Shown piece by piece: positions 26,117-35,800 of a stretch of 38,599 nucleotides of DNA (position 1 is its first letter; each line of letters starts with the position of its first letter). Made by a program: the position numbers and the translations under genes. Origin of the DNA: Vagococcus salmoninarum (lineage in GTDB: Bacteria; Bacillota; Bacilli; Lactobacillales; Vagococcaceae); NCBI RefSeq assembly GCF_003987495.1, contig NZ_NGJU01000009.1, positions 1-38,599 of the forward strand. Reading direction: 5' to 3'. Below the pieces are notes generated by a model, which saw nothing but the letters and a program-made list of their open reading frames with translations, was not told the DNA's origin and did not search any database.

Positions 26117-26529
26117 TCCTCCTTGGACTTGTTTCTTTAAAAATGGTATTGCTAGTAACCTTTTATTGAATCGCCATTACTAAATAACTTTACCTATCAA
26201 CTTTTCTTTAACACTCTAACTAATTAACGAACGTTAAACGAATAAGCCGTTTTTATTATTTCTCTTATCTTTCAGGGCAGGTCTGTTTTTTAAATAAACC
26301 GTTCATTTTCGGGTTTCTAAACGAACAAAAAATTACAGTTCCCCTAATTAATCAATCGCAACTTAGTATACATTTCCATATATATTCCATTATAACACTC
26401 TTTTAATCTCATTTATAATTATATATTTAATTACAAATATTTTTTTATTGATAGTCTAAGGACTAGTATACACACCTTAGGAAGTTTCTTCATATTAGAG
26501 TTACTCTTTCAAGATAGCTGACCTTCCTT
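26117..26529. other. Divergent intergenic stretch with operator-like palindrome, no gene seen
   Basis: About 410 AT-rich bases lie between two divergent genes. I see no convincing small gene. It holds the palindrome at 26224-26237 and several further AACGAA-like units, for example TAAACGAACAA near 26319. Confidence 0.45.
26224..26237. promoter_or_regulatory. Palindrome TTAACGAACGTTAA, possible operator
   Basis: TTAACG and CGTTAA are perfect inverted repeats separated by AA. A 12-of-14 match (reverse orientation) occurs at 14664-14677, downstream of the CofE-like gene. The binding protein, if any, is unknown. Confidence 0.35.
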
Positions 26530-26535
26530 TATAAT
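26507..26535 (+). promoter_or_regulatory. Promoter of the DUF308/papain-like gene
   Basis: TTTCAA (26507-26512), a 17-base spacer and a perfect TATAAT (26530-26535). Transcription would begin near 26542, after the ATG at 26538, which supports the TTG start at 26574. Confidence 0.6.
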
Positions 26536-26573
26536 GAATGAAGATATCTCTTATCTCAGAAAGAAGGTTAATT

Positions 26574-27845
26574 TTGACTATTCAAGACTATCGCGAGAAC
26601 TACCATTACTTCATTACTTGTTTAATCATTGGGATAAGCATTATCGCTCTTTCCATCATGATTTTAATCGATCCGGAAAATTTTTGGATAAAAATCTTTC
26701 AATGGCTTGGTTGGTTAATGATTTTTGGCGCCATTCGCGCTTGGCTCCATTACTTTCGAAAACCCGATAACCAATTTTTACTACGTGGGTTACTTAATAC
26801 TTTGGCTGGTTTTTTATTAATTACTTTTTCCGAAATTCCTTCTAGACTGGCATTTATTTTAATGGCTGTTTATATTATTGCTAATGCGATAATCAAATTA
26901 GTTTCTTATCTTTTATTTAGAAAAAGTGCTGTTACTAAACGCTTCGTCTTTTTATTAACTGCCATTATCTTGATTATTGTTGGTTTATCGATCTTAGCAG
27001 GTGAGACCTTGAGCACTCGTTGGACCATGATCTATTTCGGTATTTACGGCTTATTTCTTGGCCTAACTTATTTACGAGATGGTTTTGCCAGTATCACACC
27101 AAAAAAACAAAAAGAAGCTCTTAAACGGCGCTTTCGTGTCTCACCGCCGTTAATTATTACTGCTTTGATGCCGCGATTAATGTTAGAAAAAATTAACGAA
27201 TCCGTGGCTAATGAGGCTCTTCCTAATCAGGCAATGTTTGACAGCAAAATCAGAACGAATGTCGAAATTCTTGTCCATGTCACGGAAAATGGTTTTGGCG
27301 CAATTGGACACTGTGACTTGATTATCAATAATCAAGTGATTTCTTATGGTAATTATGACAGTGCTTCTTATAAATTATTTGATGCTCTTGGCGATGGTGT
27401 CTTACTTAGAACTAATAAAGACAGCTATATTCCCTTTTGTTTAAAAGAAAGTCAAAAAACGATTTTCAGTTATGGCTTACTTCTCGATTCCACTCAGTTG
27501 GAACAAGTCGAAAGAGATCTTAATAAACTTTTAGTCCCTGCTTATGATTGGCGACCGAAAGCTTTTTACGACTCTAGCAGTAATCAAGATTACGCAAGTA
27601 AAGTTTACTTAGAATCCGATAAAAAAGCTTGCTTTAGCAAATTCAGTTCCGGTAAGTATCAAACTTACTTTGTCCTTGGGGCTAATTGTGTCGAAGTCGT
27701 TGAAGCCCTCTTAGGGCCTGCTGGGATGGATATCATTCGCTTTAATGGCATTGTTTCCCCTGGCGCCTACCAAGATTATTTAGAAAAAGAATACCGCCGT
27801 GGTGATGGGATTGTGCTTTCCAAGCAAGTCTATCAACCTAAGTAA
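26574..27845 (+). CDS. DUF308-like membrane protein with a papain-like (LRAT/NlpC-type) C-terminus
   Basis: The protein of about 423 residues starts with TTG after AAGAAGG. Residues 10-180 have about six membrane helices with the paired-helix pattern of HdeD/DUF308. The C-terminal half is soluble. It contains FGAIGHCDLIINNQVISYG (His near 246) and later YFVLGANCVEVVEALLG (Cys near 372). A histidine before an NC-E-x-V cysteine is the order seen in circularly permuted papain-fold enzymes (LRAT, YiiX and DUF4105 types), which act on lipids or peptides. I infer a cytoplasmic hydrolase or acyltransferase at the membrane. An alternative is a non-catalytic domain. A terminator follows directly. Confidence 0.65.
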   Translation: MTIQDYRENYHYFITCLIIGISIIALSIMILIDPENFWIKIFQWLGWLMIFGAIRAWLHYFRKPDNQFLLRGLLNTLAGFLLITFSEIPSRLAFILMAVYIIANAIIKLVSYLLFRKSAVTKRFVFLLTAIILIIVGLSILAGETLSTRWTMIYFGIYGLFLGLTYLRDGFASITPKKQKEALKRRFRVSPPLIITALMPRLMLEKINESVANEALPNQAMFDSKIRTNVEILVHVTENGFGAIGHCDLIINNQVISYGNYDSASYKLFDALGDGVLLRTNKDSYIPFCLKESQKTIFSYGLLLDSTQLEQVERDLNKLLVPAYDWRPKAFYDSSSNQDYASKVYLESDKKACFSKFSSGKYQTYFVLGANCVEVVEALLGPAGMDIIRFNGIVSPGAYQDYLEKEYRRGDGIVLSKQVYQPK

Positions 27846-27879
27846 GCTGAAGTTAGGACTATTCCTACTTCAGCTTTTT
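27844..27879 (+). terminator. Terminator after the DUF308/papain-like gene
   Basis: AAGCTGAAGT..AGG pairs with CCT..ACTTCAGCTT (one bulged T) and is followed by five T. Confidence 0.85.
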
Positions 27880-27964
27880 CAACAATCTTAAATTAACTAA
27901 CAACGTTTAATATTAAGGGTTCATTAAAAATAAATGTCTTTTCAATTAGAAAAATATCATTTTA

Positions 27965-27973
27965 TGCTATACT
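27965..27973 (+). promoter_or_regulatory. Extended -10 promoter of the oppA-like gene
   Basis: TGCTATACT is an extended -10 element about 70 bases before the start codon. No good -35 is seen. Confidence 0.45.
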
Positions 27974-27977
27974 TATT

Positions 27978-28022
27978 ATTAATAAATTAGTAGTTTCGTT
28001 CGTCCACTCACTAATTATTAAT
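27978..28022 (+). promoter_or_regulatory. Inverted repeat in the oppA-like leader
   Basis: ATTAATAAATTAGT (27978-27991) and ACTAATTATTAAT (28010-28022) form a 13-pair stem with one bulge, just before the AAGGAGG site. It could be an operator or an RNA hairpin that affects translation. Confidence 0.5.
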
Positions 28023-28041
28023 ATTTTAAGGAGGTTCTTTT

Positions 28042-29679
28042 ATGCAATTAACTCTGAGTAAAAAGTTTTTTATCGCAACTGCTTCCTTGCTTTTTTTAAG
28101 TGGTTGCCAAAATTCCCAACCAGATACTGAAAAAGAAACAGCGGAAACAGCTTCTTATAAAGTCATCGTTAAGCAAGAAATCCCTTCAATCGATGCTTCG
28201 ATTACTAACGATGTTGTTGGTTGGGGTGTCTTAAAAAATACTGGTGAAGGATTATTTCGATTAGATCAATCAAGTAAACTAATTCCCGCTGGGGCAGCAG
28301 CCATTCCTGAGATTAGTGCTGATGGCTTAACTTATACATTCGCCTTGCGAGAAACAGCTGTCTGGGCCAACGGTGAGCCCGTCACCGCTCAAGATTACGT
28401 CTATGGTTGGCAACGAACTGTTGACCCGGAAACGGCCTCAGAAGTCGCCTATCTCTTTGAGTCGCTGGAAAACTATCAAGCTATTTTGAAAGGGGAGTCA
28501 CCTGTTTCAGAATTAGGTGTCAAAGCTTTAAGCGACTACAAACTAGAAGTCACCCTTGAAAATCCAGTACCTTATATTCAATCTTTATTTTCACTGCCCC
28601 CCTTTTTCCCACAAAACAAAAAAATGATTGCTGACAGTGGCGATAAGTACGCGACTGCTAGTCAATTTGTAGTTGGAAACGGACCTTTTACTTTAGAAAA
28701 CTTCGACGGTGCTGGGACTGATACTAACTGGTCATATGTTAAAAATGAAACTTATTGGGATCGGGAACAAGTCAAAATCGATGACATTCAAATTGATGTC
28801 GTTAAAGAAGATGCTACTGCCTTGAACTTATTTCAAGATGGTCAAGCAGATGATATTGTTATTAGTGGTGAAATTGCCCAACAAATGAGCAGTGACCCCA
28901 GCTTCATTTCCCAGGAATTATCAACGACTACATACATTGAATTCAATCATACTAAAAAAGAACTACAAAATGAGAACTTGCGAAAAGCTTTAACTTACGC
29001 TTTTGATCGCCAACTCTTAGTAGATAAAATATTAGGTGATGGCTCCCTCCCTGCCACTGGTTTAGTCCCTAAAAACATGTCTTTTAATCCAACAACACAG
29101 GCAGACTTCGTAACTGATTCAGGTAATCACTTAGCTTTTGATGCAATAAAAGCCCAAGAGTATTGGAAAAAAGCCAAAAAAGAACTAAATATTGAGAATT
29201 TTCACTTTCGCTTAATGTCTTCTGATACTGATTCAGCTAAAAAAGTCGTTGAGTACATGCAAGGTGCCATTCAAGAAACCTTGCCAGAAGTCACTGTTGA
29301 TGTTTTATCTGTTCCTTTATCAATCAGGCTCGATCGGGAAACAAAAGGTGACTTCGATTTAACGTTAGTCGGCTGGGGAGCAGAGTACGATGATCCCAGT
29401 GTCTTTTTAGAACTATTTGTTACTAGTAATTTTAATAATAGTGGACAATATCGTAATCCAGATTTTGATAAGTTAATTCAAGCCGCTGGCACGACTCATG
29501 CTAGTGATCCTGATGCTCGTTGGCAAGACCTTTTAGAAGCTGAAAAAATTCTTTTAGAGACTGCTGGTGTGGCGCCGATTTATCAAAAAGCTGAAGCCCA
29601 CTTACGCAATCCTAAAATTAAAAATATCCTTTCTGCTGGACCAGAATTTGATTATAAATGGAGTTACATTGAAAAATAA
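28042..29679 (+). CDS. OppA-like peptide-binding lipoprotein
   Basis: The 545-residue protein has a lipoprotein signal peptide with lipobox LSGC (Cys22). The mature protein is a family 5 extracellular solute-binding protein: an N-terminal domain with LKNTGEGLFRLDQ and NGEPVTAQDYVYGWQRTVDPETA, then LRKALTYAFDRQLL and LTLVGWGAEYDDPSVFLELF. These are standard oligopeptide-binding OppA features. It would capture peptides outside the cell for an Opp permease. No permease or ATPase gene is near, so it is an orphan receptor that must share a transporter encoded elsewhere or have a sensing role. AAGGAGG precedes the ATG. The C45 peptidase follows after 11 bases. Confidence 0.93.
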   Translation: MQLTLSKKFFIATASLLFLSGCQNSQPDTEKETAETASYKVIVKQEIPSIDASITNDVVGWGVLKNTGEGLFRLDQSSKLIPAGAAAIPEISADGLTYTFALRETAVWANGEPVTAQDYVYGWQRTVDPETASEVAYLFESLENYQAILKGESPVSELGVKALSDYKLEVTLENPVPYIQSLFSLPPFFPQNKKMIADSGDKYATASQFVVGNGPFTLENFDGAGTDTNWSYVKNETYWDREQVKIDDIQIDVVKEDATALNLFQDGQADDIVISGEIAQQMSSDPSFISQELSTTTYIEFNHTKKELQNENLRKALTYAFDRQLLVDKILGDGSLPATGLVPKNMSFNPTTQADFVTDSGNHLAFDAIKAQEYWKKAKKELNIENFHFRLMSSDTDSAKKVVEYMQGAIQETLPEVTVDVLSVPLSIRLDRETKGDFDLTLVGWGAEYDDPSVFLELFVTSNFNNSGQYRNPDFDKLIQAAGTTHASDPDARWQDLLEAEKILLETAGVAPIYQKAEAHLRNPKIKNILSAGPEFDYKWSYIEK

Positions 29680-29690
29680 GGAGAATGCAA

Positions 29691-30752
29691 ATGATTACAC
29701 GTTATTTACAAGTTAAAGGGACTGCTTATGAACGAGGCTTTCAAATTGGTCAGTCTTTGAAAAATCAAATTGCGACAAATTTAGCTAGTCAAAAACTTTT
29801 TTACAACGATACAGCTACTAGCCTTTTAGCTTGGTCGGAAAAAGCCCAAAGCTATGCTGATTTCACAGCCGAGTTAGCCCCAGATGTCTTAGCAGAATTA
29901 GAAGGAACGGCTGCTGGAGCGGAATTAAGTTTTGCTGAAATTTTATACTTATACACGATTTATGAGCGCTCCTTTTTCGCTGAAGCGATTACCGATAAGT
30001 GTACGTCATTTGTCGCCCATGGCGCTGCTACCACTGACGGCTCTGTCATTTGTGGCCAAACTAATGACGAACGTTTAGATGAGTATCGCTCAGAAATGGA
30101 TTGTGTGATTCATCATCTTGACAGTCAGTCTAAGCTAGAATCACTCATTTACACTCACCCTGGTATTCCCGCCTATATGGGCATGAATAATTATGGACTA
30201 GCGATTATGTGGACTTACATCGATAATGGTCAGCGACAACCTGGTTTACCTACAGCCGGAATTATTCGCCAGTTATTACAAATGAAAACATATCAAGAAG
30301 CTTATGACTTTTTACATGAATTGCCACATGCAATTCCTAATCAATTTACTTTAGCTCATGCCAGTCAAGGTGTGGTCAATGTTGAGTGTTTCCCAAATCA
30401 ACTTTACGACAGTCAACCTGCTGACATTTTAATTCATGCGAACCATAACTCAATCGCCCTGACGGAGCCAGAACTTGGGGGATCAACCACTTCCCATTCC
30501 CGTTACGCTGGTATGGAAGAAATCGTCAATAAACACTATGGCCAAATTGACGGGACACTTGCCCAAAGTTTTTTGGCTAATCATATCAATTTTCCTAAAA
30601 GCGTATGTAATCACCCGTCACCTGAACACCCATTATCGAAATCCTTAGCTTCGATGGTCTTCGATTTAGGTAAAGGTGAGTTCCATCTTGCCTTTGGGAA
30701 TGCGTGCGAAATGCCCTTTAAAACTTATCGCTTTACTGAATGGTTAGGGTAA
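29691..30752 (+). CDS. C45-family peptidase / acyltransferase-like Ntn hydrolase
   Basis: The protein of about 353 residues matches the C45 family of acyl-CoA:6-aminopenicillanic acid acyltransferase relatives. It has RYLQVKGTAYERGFQIGQ at the N-terminus, and the likely self-processing nucleophile Cys in TDKCTSFVAH. ATTDGSVICGQTNDE follows, then NYGLAIMWTYID, HANHNS, and a C-terminal FHLAFGNACEMPFKTYRF. Cleavage before this cysteine would expose the active N-terminal residue. No signal peptide is seen, so it is probably cytoplasmic. The ATG at 29691 has AAGGAG at proper spacing; an in-frame ATG at 29685 is too close to it. It forms an operon with the OppA-like gene, suggesting a substrate among imported peptides or N-acyl amino acids. 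The natural substrate is unknown. Confidence 0.85.
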   Translation: MITRYLQVKGTAYERGFQIGQSLKNQIATNLASQKLFYNDTATSLLAWSEKAQSYADFTAELAPDVLAELEGTAAGAELSFAEILYLYTIYERSFFAEAITDKCTSFVAHGAATTDGSVICGQTNDERLDEYRSEMDCVIHHLDSQSKLESLIYTHPGIPAYMGMNNYGLAIMWTYIDNGQRQPGLPTAGIIRQLLQMKTYQEAYDFLHELPHAIPNQFTLAHASQGVVNVECFPNQLYDSQPADILIHANHNSIALTEPELGGSTTSHSRYAGMEEIVNKHYGQIDGTLAQSFLANHINFPKSVCNHPSPEHPLSKSLASMVFDLGKGEFHLAFGNACEMPFKTYRFTEWLG

Positions 30753-30797
30753 AAAAGACTTTTAGTGGCAGCTTGCTACTAAAAGTCTTTTTGCTAT
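30752..30797 (+). terminator. Terminator of the oppA-like/C45 operon
   Basis: AAAAAGACTTTTAGT and ACTAAAAGTCTTTTT form a perfect 15-base stem ending in T. Confidence 0.92.
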
Positions 30798-30913
30798 AAT
30801 AACAAACTTATCTTTGTTCAAGGAATCAATTAATTATCCGGGCAATAAGCAATAGATAAAATAACACAAAAACACTTTTATTCCGCATATTCATCTATTA
30901 TTTACAACAAACA

Positions 30914-30922
30914 TGCTATAAT
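30914..30922 (+). promoter_or_regulatory. Extended -10 promoter of the Mga-like gene
   Basis: TGCTATAAT is an exact extended -10 element 30 bases before the ATG. The -35 region is poor. Confidence 0.6.
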
Positions 30923-30951
30923 ATATAAAAAAGTAAGGAGTGTTTATAGTT

Positions 30952-32418
30952 ATGATGAAAGCGACTTTAGAAGTGAATTTACAACGTTTGGTCTCCATCA
31001 TTGATATTGTTACTTTACATAAGGCTGTAGATATTTCCGAACTAGCTGATTACGTTGGGGCTTCGAAAAAAACATTGCTAAATGATATCAAAGACTTTAA
31101 TGAAAACTACCCACCCTTCAAATTAGAAGCCAGCCCTCACTATTATCGCTTAACCCATCCAGTCAATTTTAGCATTAGGGAACTTTACCAAATGATTTTA
31201 AATAACTCAAGTTCCGTTGAGTTTATTTGGAGTATTTTACTGAAAGAGTATTCTTTAGATGAGTACGCAGAAGTCAACTTCACCAGCTCTTCAAATATTC
31301 GGCGTTTAATCAAACGCTTTAACGATACTTTTGCGGAAAAGAACTTACCTTTAGAAGTCGTCACTAAACCTTTTTTACACATTGCTGGGGAAGAGAATTT
31401 AATTCGTCAACTTTATCAACATTTAGTGACCGAGCGCTATGGCATTGACTTTTTAACTGAATTTCCTGGTTTGCCTGAAATTTATACAGAAATTCAGCAC
31501 TTAGTGATTCGAAATTTTCCAAATGATAAAGACATCGTTGATTGCTATTCCGTAGTGCTGTTAATTTTTATCGCAGCTAAACGCCAGAATCAAGCTTTCT
31601 ATACGACTCATAGTGCTAAACACAAAATCAAAGCTTACACGTTAGCTATCACAGCCCTCTTTAAGAAGAGCACCTTGCTAGATAGTCTCTTATGGGATCA
31701 CTTGCAATTTAAAGTCAAAATATCATCAGTTGCTGATATTTTGCCCTTTGATTCCCCAAGTATTATCCCAACAATGTATTTGAAGCACAAACCTGACTAT
31801 TACATTAATAAAAATCTTGGGATTACTTATGCTGACGTTTTAGAATTTACGACTGACTTTTTTAAAGCTATTGATCTAGAAGTCGAGCAAATTACACCAC
31901 CAACGATTTGGTTATATAACGTCATGGCCGCTCAGCAACGCTTCCCCTTTTACATTTTTAACCGTTATTACTTTTTTAAAAATCACTTAAATAAGACTAA
32001 ACCGACAACTGTGACAACCTTTTTTGAGCATTGTGAGCAATCAAAATTATTTGATCAATCGATCCAAACAGATGATTTAAGAAATGAATTGTTTTACCAT
32101 ATTATTATGGCGACACCAGAGTTCTCAAATCGTTTATTATCAGTGATTGAGCCTAAAAAAGTCATCTTTCTCTCAACTTTCTCGACTTTACTCTATTTCC
32201 GTTTACAATACATTACCGCAAAAAAATACCCTCAGCTCAGTGATGTCGATATTTACCACGGCTCTTTGACTAACTTAGATTATGAGTTATTAGACAAATA
32301 CGATGTGATTGTTACTGACATGCCTTTAGTTGATAGTCCGATTATTGATAAAGTCATTCGTTTTAGTTTTAGTGATGTTGCAAACTTTTGGAAAGATTTT
32401 GAAACCTTAATAACCTAG
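30952..32418 (+). CDS. Mga/AtxA-like transcriptional regulator
   Basis: The protein of about 488 residues has two N-terminal DNA-binding parts. The first is a helix-turn-helix near 15-45 (AVDISELADYVGASKKTLLNDI). The second is an Mga-type winged domain near 85-160, containing SSSNIRRLIKRFNDTFAEKN. PRD-like helical domains follow, and the last 100 residues have an EIIB-like fold pattern (FLSTFSTLLYFRLQYITAKKYP then YDVIVTDMPLV). This is the architecture of Mga and AtxA, global regulators of Gram-positive surface or virulence genes that can respond to PTS phosphorylation. ATG 30952 has AAGGAG 11 bases upstream; GTG 30940 overlaps that site and is unlikely. Target genes are unknown; the neighbouring oppA-like operon is possible. 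Confidence 0.85.
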   Translation: MMKATLEVNLQRLVSIIDIVTLHKAVDISELADYVGASKKTLLNDIKDFNENYPPFKLEASPHYYRLTHPVNFSIRELYQMILNNSSSVEFIWSILLKEYSLDEYAEVNFTSSSNIRRLIKRFNDTFAEKNLPLEVVTKPFLHIAGEENLIRQLYQHLVTERYGIDFLTEFPGLPEIYTEIQHLVIRNFPNDKDIVDCYSVVLLIFIAAKRQNQAFYTTHSAKHKIKAYTLAITALFKKSTLLDSLLWDHLQFKVKISSVADILPFDSPSIIPTMYLKHKPDYYINKNLGITYADVLEFTTDFFKAIDLEVEQITPPTIWLYNVMAAQQRFPFYIFNRYYFFKNHLNKTKPTTVTTFFEHCEQSKLFDQSIQTDDLRNELFYHIIMATPEFSNRLLSVIEPKKVIFLSTFSTLLYFRLQYITAKKYPQLSDVDIYHGSLTNLDYELLDKYDVIVTDMPLVDSPIIDKVIRFSFSDVANFWKDFETLIT

Positions 32419-32462
32419 TGTTTTATTGATATTTGTCATATTATTCCATTTGAAGCAAAAAA

Positions 32463-32512
32463 TTGACACATCTTAGGCTTTTTTTAATGATAAACTATGT
32501 TCATAGACATAG
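32463..32512 (+). promoter_or_regulatory. Promoter and palindrome upstream of the small gene
   Basis: A perfect TTGACA (32463-32468) is 17 bases from AATGAT (32486-32491). The sequence CTATGTTCATAG at 32495-32506, followed by another CATAG, overlaps the expected transcription start and could be an operator. Confidence 0.45.
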
Positions 32513-32531
32513 CTTGTAGGAGGAATTTAAG

Positions 32532-32777
32532 ATGAAAATCGATACATACTGGGAAGACGTAACTGGATACTTAATTGAAATTTTAACGACTGACAATATT
32601 AAACATTCACGAATCATCGTTTTACCTACTGATTTACCTGAACTAAGTGTTAGAACCTTAATCAAACAAACCTTACCTAATGTCAAAGAAATTCTTTGTC
32701 TAGATCAATTAAGTGGCGCTTTAACACCTAAAGCCGATTCACCACTTTTTATCGAACAAATGAGTGAACATACGTAA
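32532..32777 (+). CDS. Small protein of unknown function, 81 residues
   Basis: AGGAGG sits 11 bases before the ATG, a TTGACA promoter lies upstream and a clear terminator lies downstream, so this is very likely a real gene. The product is soluble and contains no membrane helix, cysteine motif or known domain that I recognise. It reads as alternating beta and helix (SRIIVLPTDLPELSVRTLIK, then VKEILCLDQLSG). It might be a small regulatory or adaptor protein. It is convergent with the helicase-like gene. Confidence 0.7.
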   Translation: MKIDTYWEDVTGYLIEILTTDNIKHSRIIVLPTDLPELSVRTLIKQTLPNVKEILCLDQLSGALTPKADSPLFIEQMSEHT

Positions 32778-32785
32778 GCAAAAAC

Positions 32786-32824
32786 AGACCACAACTCTCG
32801 AATCTGAGAATTGTGGTCTATTTC
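32786..32824. terminator. Bidirectional terminator between the small gene and the helicase-like gene
   Basis: AGACCACAA..CTC pairs with GAG..TTGTGGTCT. A-rich sequence precedes it and T-rich sequence follows it, serving both convergent genes. Confidence 0.85.
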
Positions 32825-32860
32825 TTTGGTGATTAACTGATAGTTAAAAGATATTACTTG

Positions 32861-35800
32861 CTACTTTGAAATGATTTTTTGTGTTTGATTGGCAATTACT
32901 TGATAATAAGCTTTCTCTTTGAATCGCTGGTAGTCACCAATCATCACTAGTTCTTTTTTGGCTTGGCTGATTGCCATCGATAATAAATTAGGATCTTGAC
33001 AAGACCAGTTAGCATCTTCATCGGTTTTTTCATCTGTGCCACAAATAAAGTAGAGACTTGAGCGACCTTTTGTCTGTAAATTAGCCACGGTACCAATACT
33101 TTCTTGCAGCCAAGACTCAACTTCCTTGATTGAATAATGACTAAATGCCTGAGCGTGCTGACGAAGATAATTGCGAGTTTCTTCTGCCACAGTCTTAAAA
33201 GGCGTTAAGACTAAAATGTCTTGCAGTCGTTTTGTATGTGTCAAAGCGTTTAAAAGGGCCTCACTTTGTTCAAGAACATATTGCTTTTTGATAGCTACTC
33301 CTTGGCTATCAATCCAACTGACTTGGCCTTGCTTAGCAATAATTGCTGGGACTCCTTGAATCAGTTTCCCTTCGTAAGATAGTTGGTTAGTAATCTCGAA
33401 CATCGGATTTAAGCAGCGGCGCTGGACCCATAAAGGAATGCCCAGTCGCTGCCCGGTTGTTTTAGTAGTCCCGTAAGCACTTGCTAAACTTGCTAAATGT
33501 TGCAGTGAACTTGTGGCTGATAAATAACTACTAGTCAGCTTATTCGTTGCAGCTACGTTTTTAAATAACGTGTCACTAAAGAGTTTAACTGGAAATTCTT
33601 GGGATTCATCACCTAAAACAACGACTTGCTTTGCTCGCCACATTCCCCCTACGCCAGCTTGGGGGGATTGATTATTCCCTTGCTCAATTAACAAATAATC
33701 AATTGAACCAGGTCCAAGACCAGCATAAAGTTCACCTAAACTAGCTAAGTTTGTCGAAACAACAGGAATTAATAAGTGGAAAATTTTCCAAGATTCTAGC
33801 AATAATGCCTGCTCCTTGGGATTGTCCAAGTTAAGTTGCTGGCGTTTCTTTAAGGCCGTTAATGCCGAATAGATTTTCGTTGAATTACTTTGATTAAATA
33901 ATTTATGAATGACTAATCCTTGAATAAAATATTTTCCTCGTAAATAATTTAGTTTTTTCGTTAACCAAGGAACTGTTTTTTGTCTTTCAGTCTCATCCCT
34001 CTGGAGATCACTCTTAATTGTTTGATACTCATTCTTTTCAAAATGTAAACCTAATGAGCGGCTAAAATGACGAGCCGAAGCGAATTCACTTTTAGCCATC
34101 TTTTGGTTATACTCAAGTTCTTCTATTTTCTTAATTAAGTTGACTCTGACTAGTTCAAACATGGCTTTTTGCTTAGTTAGTTCACTGATTTCTGAATGAT
34201 AATGTGCCAACAGCTCATTTTTCTTACCAGTGATTTTCCAAATTAGCTGTTTAAACCAAGTCGGTTTTGGCAATAACCTGATTTTCTCTTGAACGTCTTT
34301 CAAACGATTTAAGTTTTTTTCCAAGCCACGAGTATTTTCAGCCATTAAGCTAATCGCCTCGCGAGTGTTTTCCTCAGCAACTTTAACCTTTGCTGCTAAG
34401 GGGCCAATTTGTTCCGTCACTTCCCAGTGGCGTTTAATTTTAGCTTCCTCAGCCACAATCTCTGCTTTAGTTGCGGCAAAGTCGCCACAGGCTTGTTCCC
34501 AATTCCTTTGAATAAAGCCTTCGTTTTTTAGTTGTTGGTACAAACTATGAACGTCGGTTCCATCCTCTAAAGTCAGACCACCTAACATTCGCTCAAATAC
34601 TTGATTGGTTAACTCAGCCTTGCCTAGAGGTAGAGAAAACAAGCCCCAGTAGTCATTCAAGAGGTGCTGACGGCTGCTATTAGGGGCTTTTTCAACAAGG
34701 TAACGGACATACTCAGGGAACAAGTTCATTTCCCTAACAAGCTCACCATAGCTCTGTTCGCCTGGAGCAAAGCGATCAATCCCGTGAATTATTTCTTGAC
34801 CTTTCCCTAGCTTTTTAGTTAACCCTAACGCCGCCTCTTCATCTTCTGTAGCCACAACGACACCGTAGCCTTTTAATAAAGAGCTTAACTCATAACGATG
34901 GAGGGTTTCGCCCTTAATATCAATCATTCCCAGATGTTCAAAGGCATCTTCTGGTTCTTTAAACGTCACCATTTTTTCGGCTCTTTGCACAACTAAACCA
35001 GCTATAATGTCTTTTAAGACTGTCATTTTACCTGTACCTGGTGGCGTGTTAATAGCATGAATTGCTTTGTTTTCATTTAGAACTAAATTAACAGCAACTT
35101 GTTGCATCATGTTTAATTTATGATTAATCGTTGAAGGCCAGCGCCCATCAGGAATATTATTTAATTTCAAAATACTATTAAGTAATTCTAGATTATGACT
35201 AATTTCTGTAAAATCAGCTTTTCCAGTTAGATAATTTTCCAACACAAATGAATTTTCCTGACTCGCCAAAATGTCTGATAAGTCATTTATTAGTCCTTGA
35301 TTCGTTTCTATTGGCTGATTTTTTATACTAACATTGGGAATACTGTAAACCTTATCCTTTAACCACTGATAATTAAAATGTTTTTTAATCATCTTGTTCG
35401 TTTTAGTGAGGGCCTCTTTGGAGATCCCTGATTTAAAAATCGCCACTAATTCTGGTTCAATCATCTCTTTAGCTCTTTGACTAGCTGCGACTATATTTTC
35501 AAAAGTTAAATTAATTTTTTCCTTTGTTAACAGTTCTTGCAACATAAATTGATTGTCTGGAATTACTAGACTATTAGAAATATAATTGCCTTTGTCATCT
35601 AATTGACAAGCTAATGTATAATACAACACTTCTTCTGCCATTACGGGAATTGCCGACTCTTTAAAATACTTTGCCACTACGTCTTTAATCTGCTCCGATG
35701 GATACACACCAAAATATAAATAACTGGAATTTCCTGATGCTATGTTTGTAAAGCCGGTGACATCGACTGTCCCCTCTTTAAAAAGTTGGCGTTGGCGGTC

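Noticed and set aside
26534-26770. Plus-strand frame of 78 codons overlapping the start of the DUF308-like gene
   Set aside because: It is a different frame of a longer, better-supported gene, and the predicted transcript begins after its start codon.
33241-33260. cre-like sequence (TCAAAGCGTTTAAAAG) suggesting carbon catabolite control
   Set aside because: It lies deep inside the helicase-like coding sequence and matches the cre consensus poorly.
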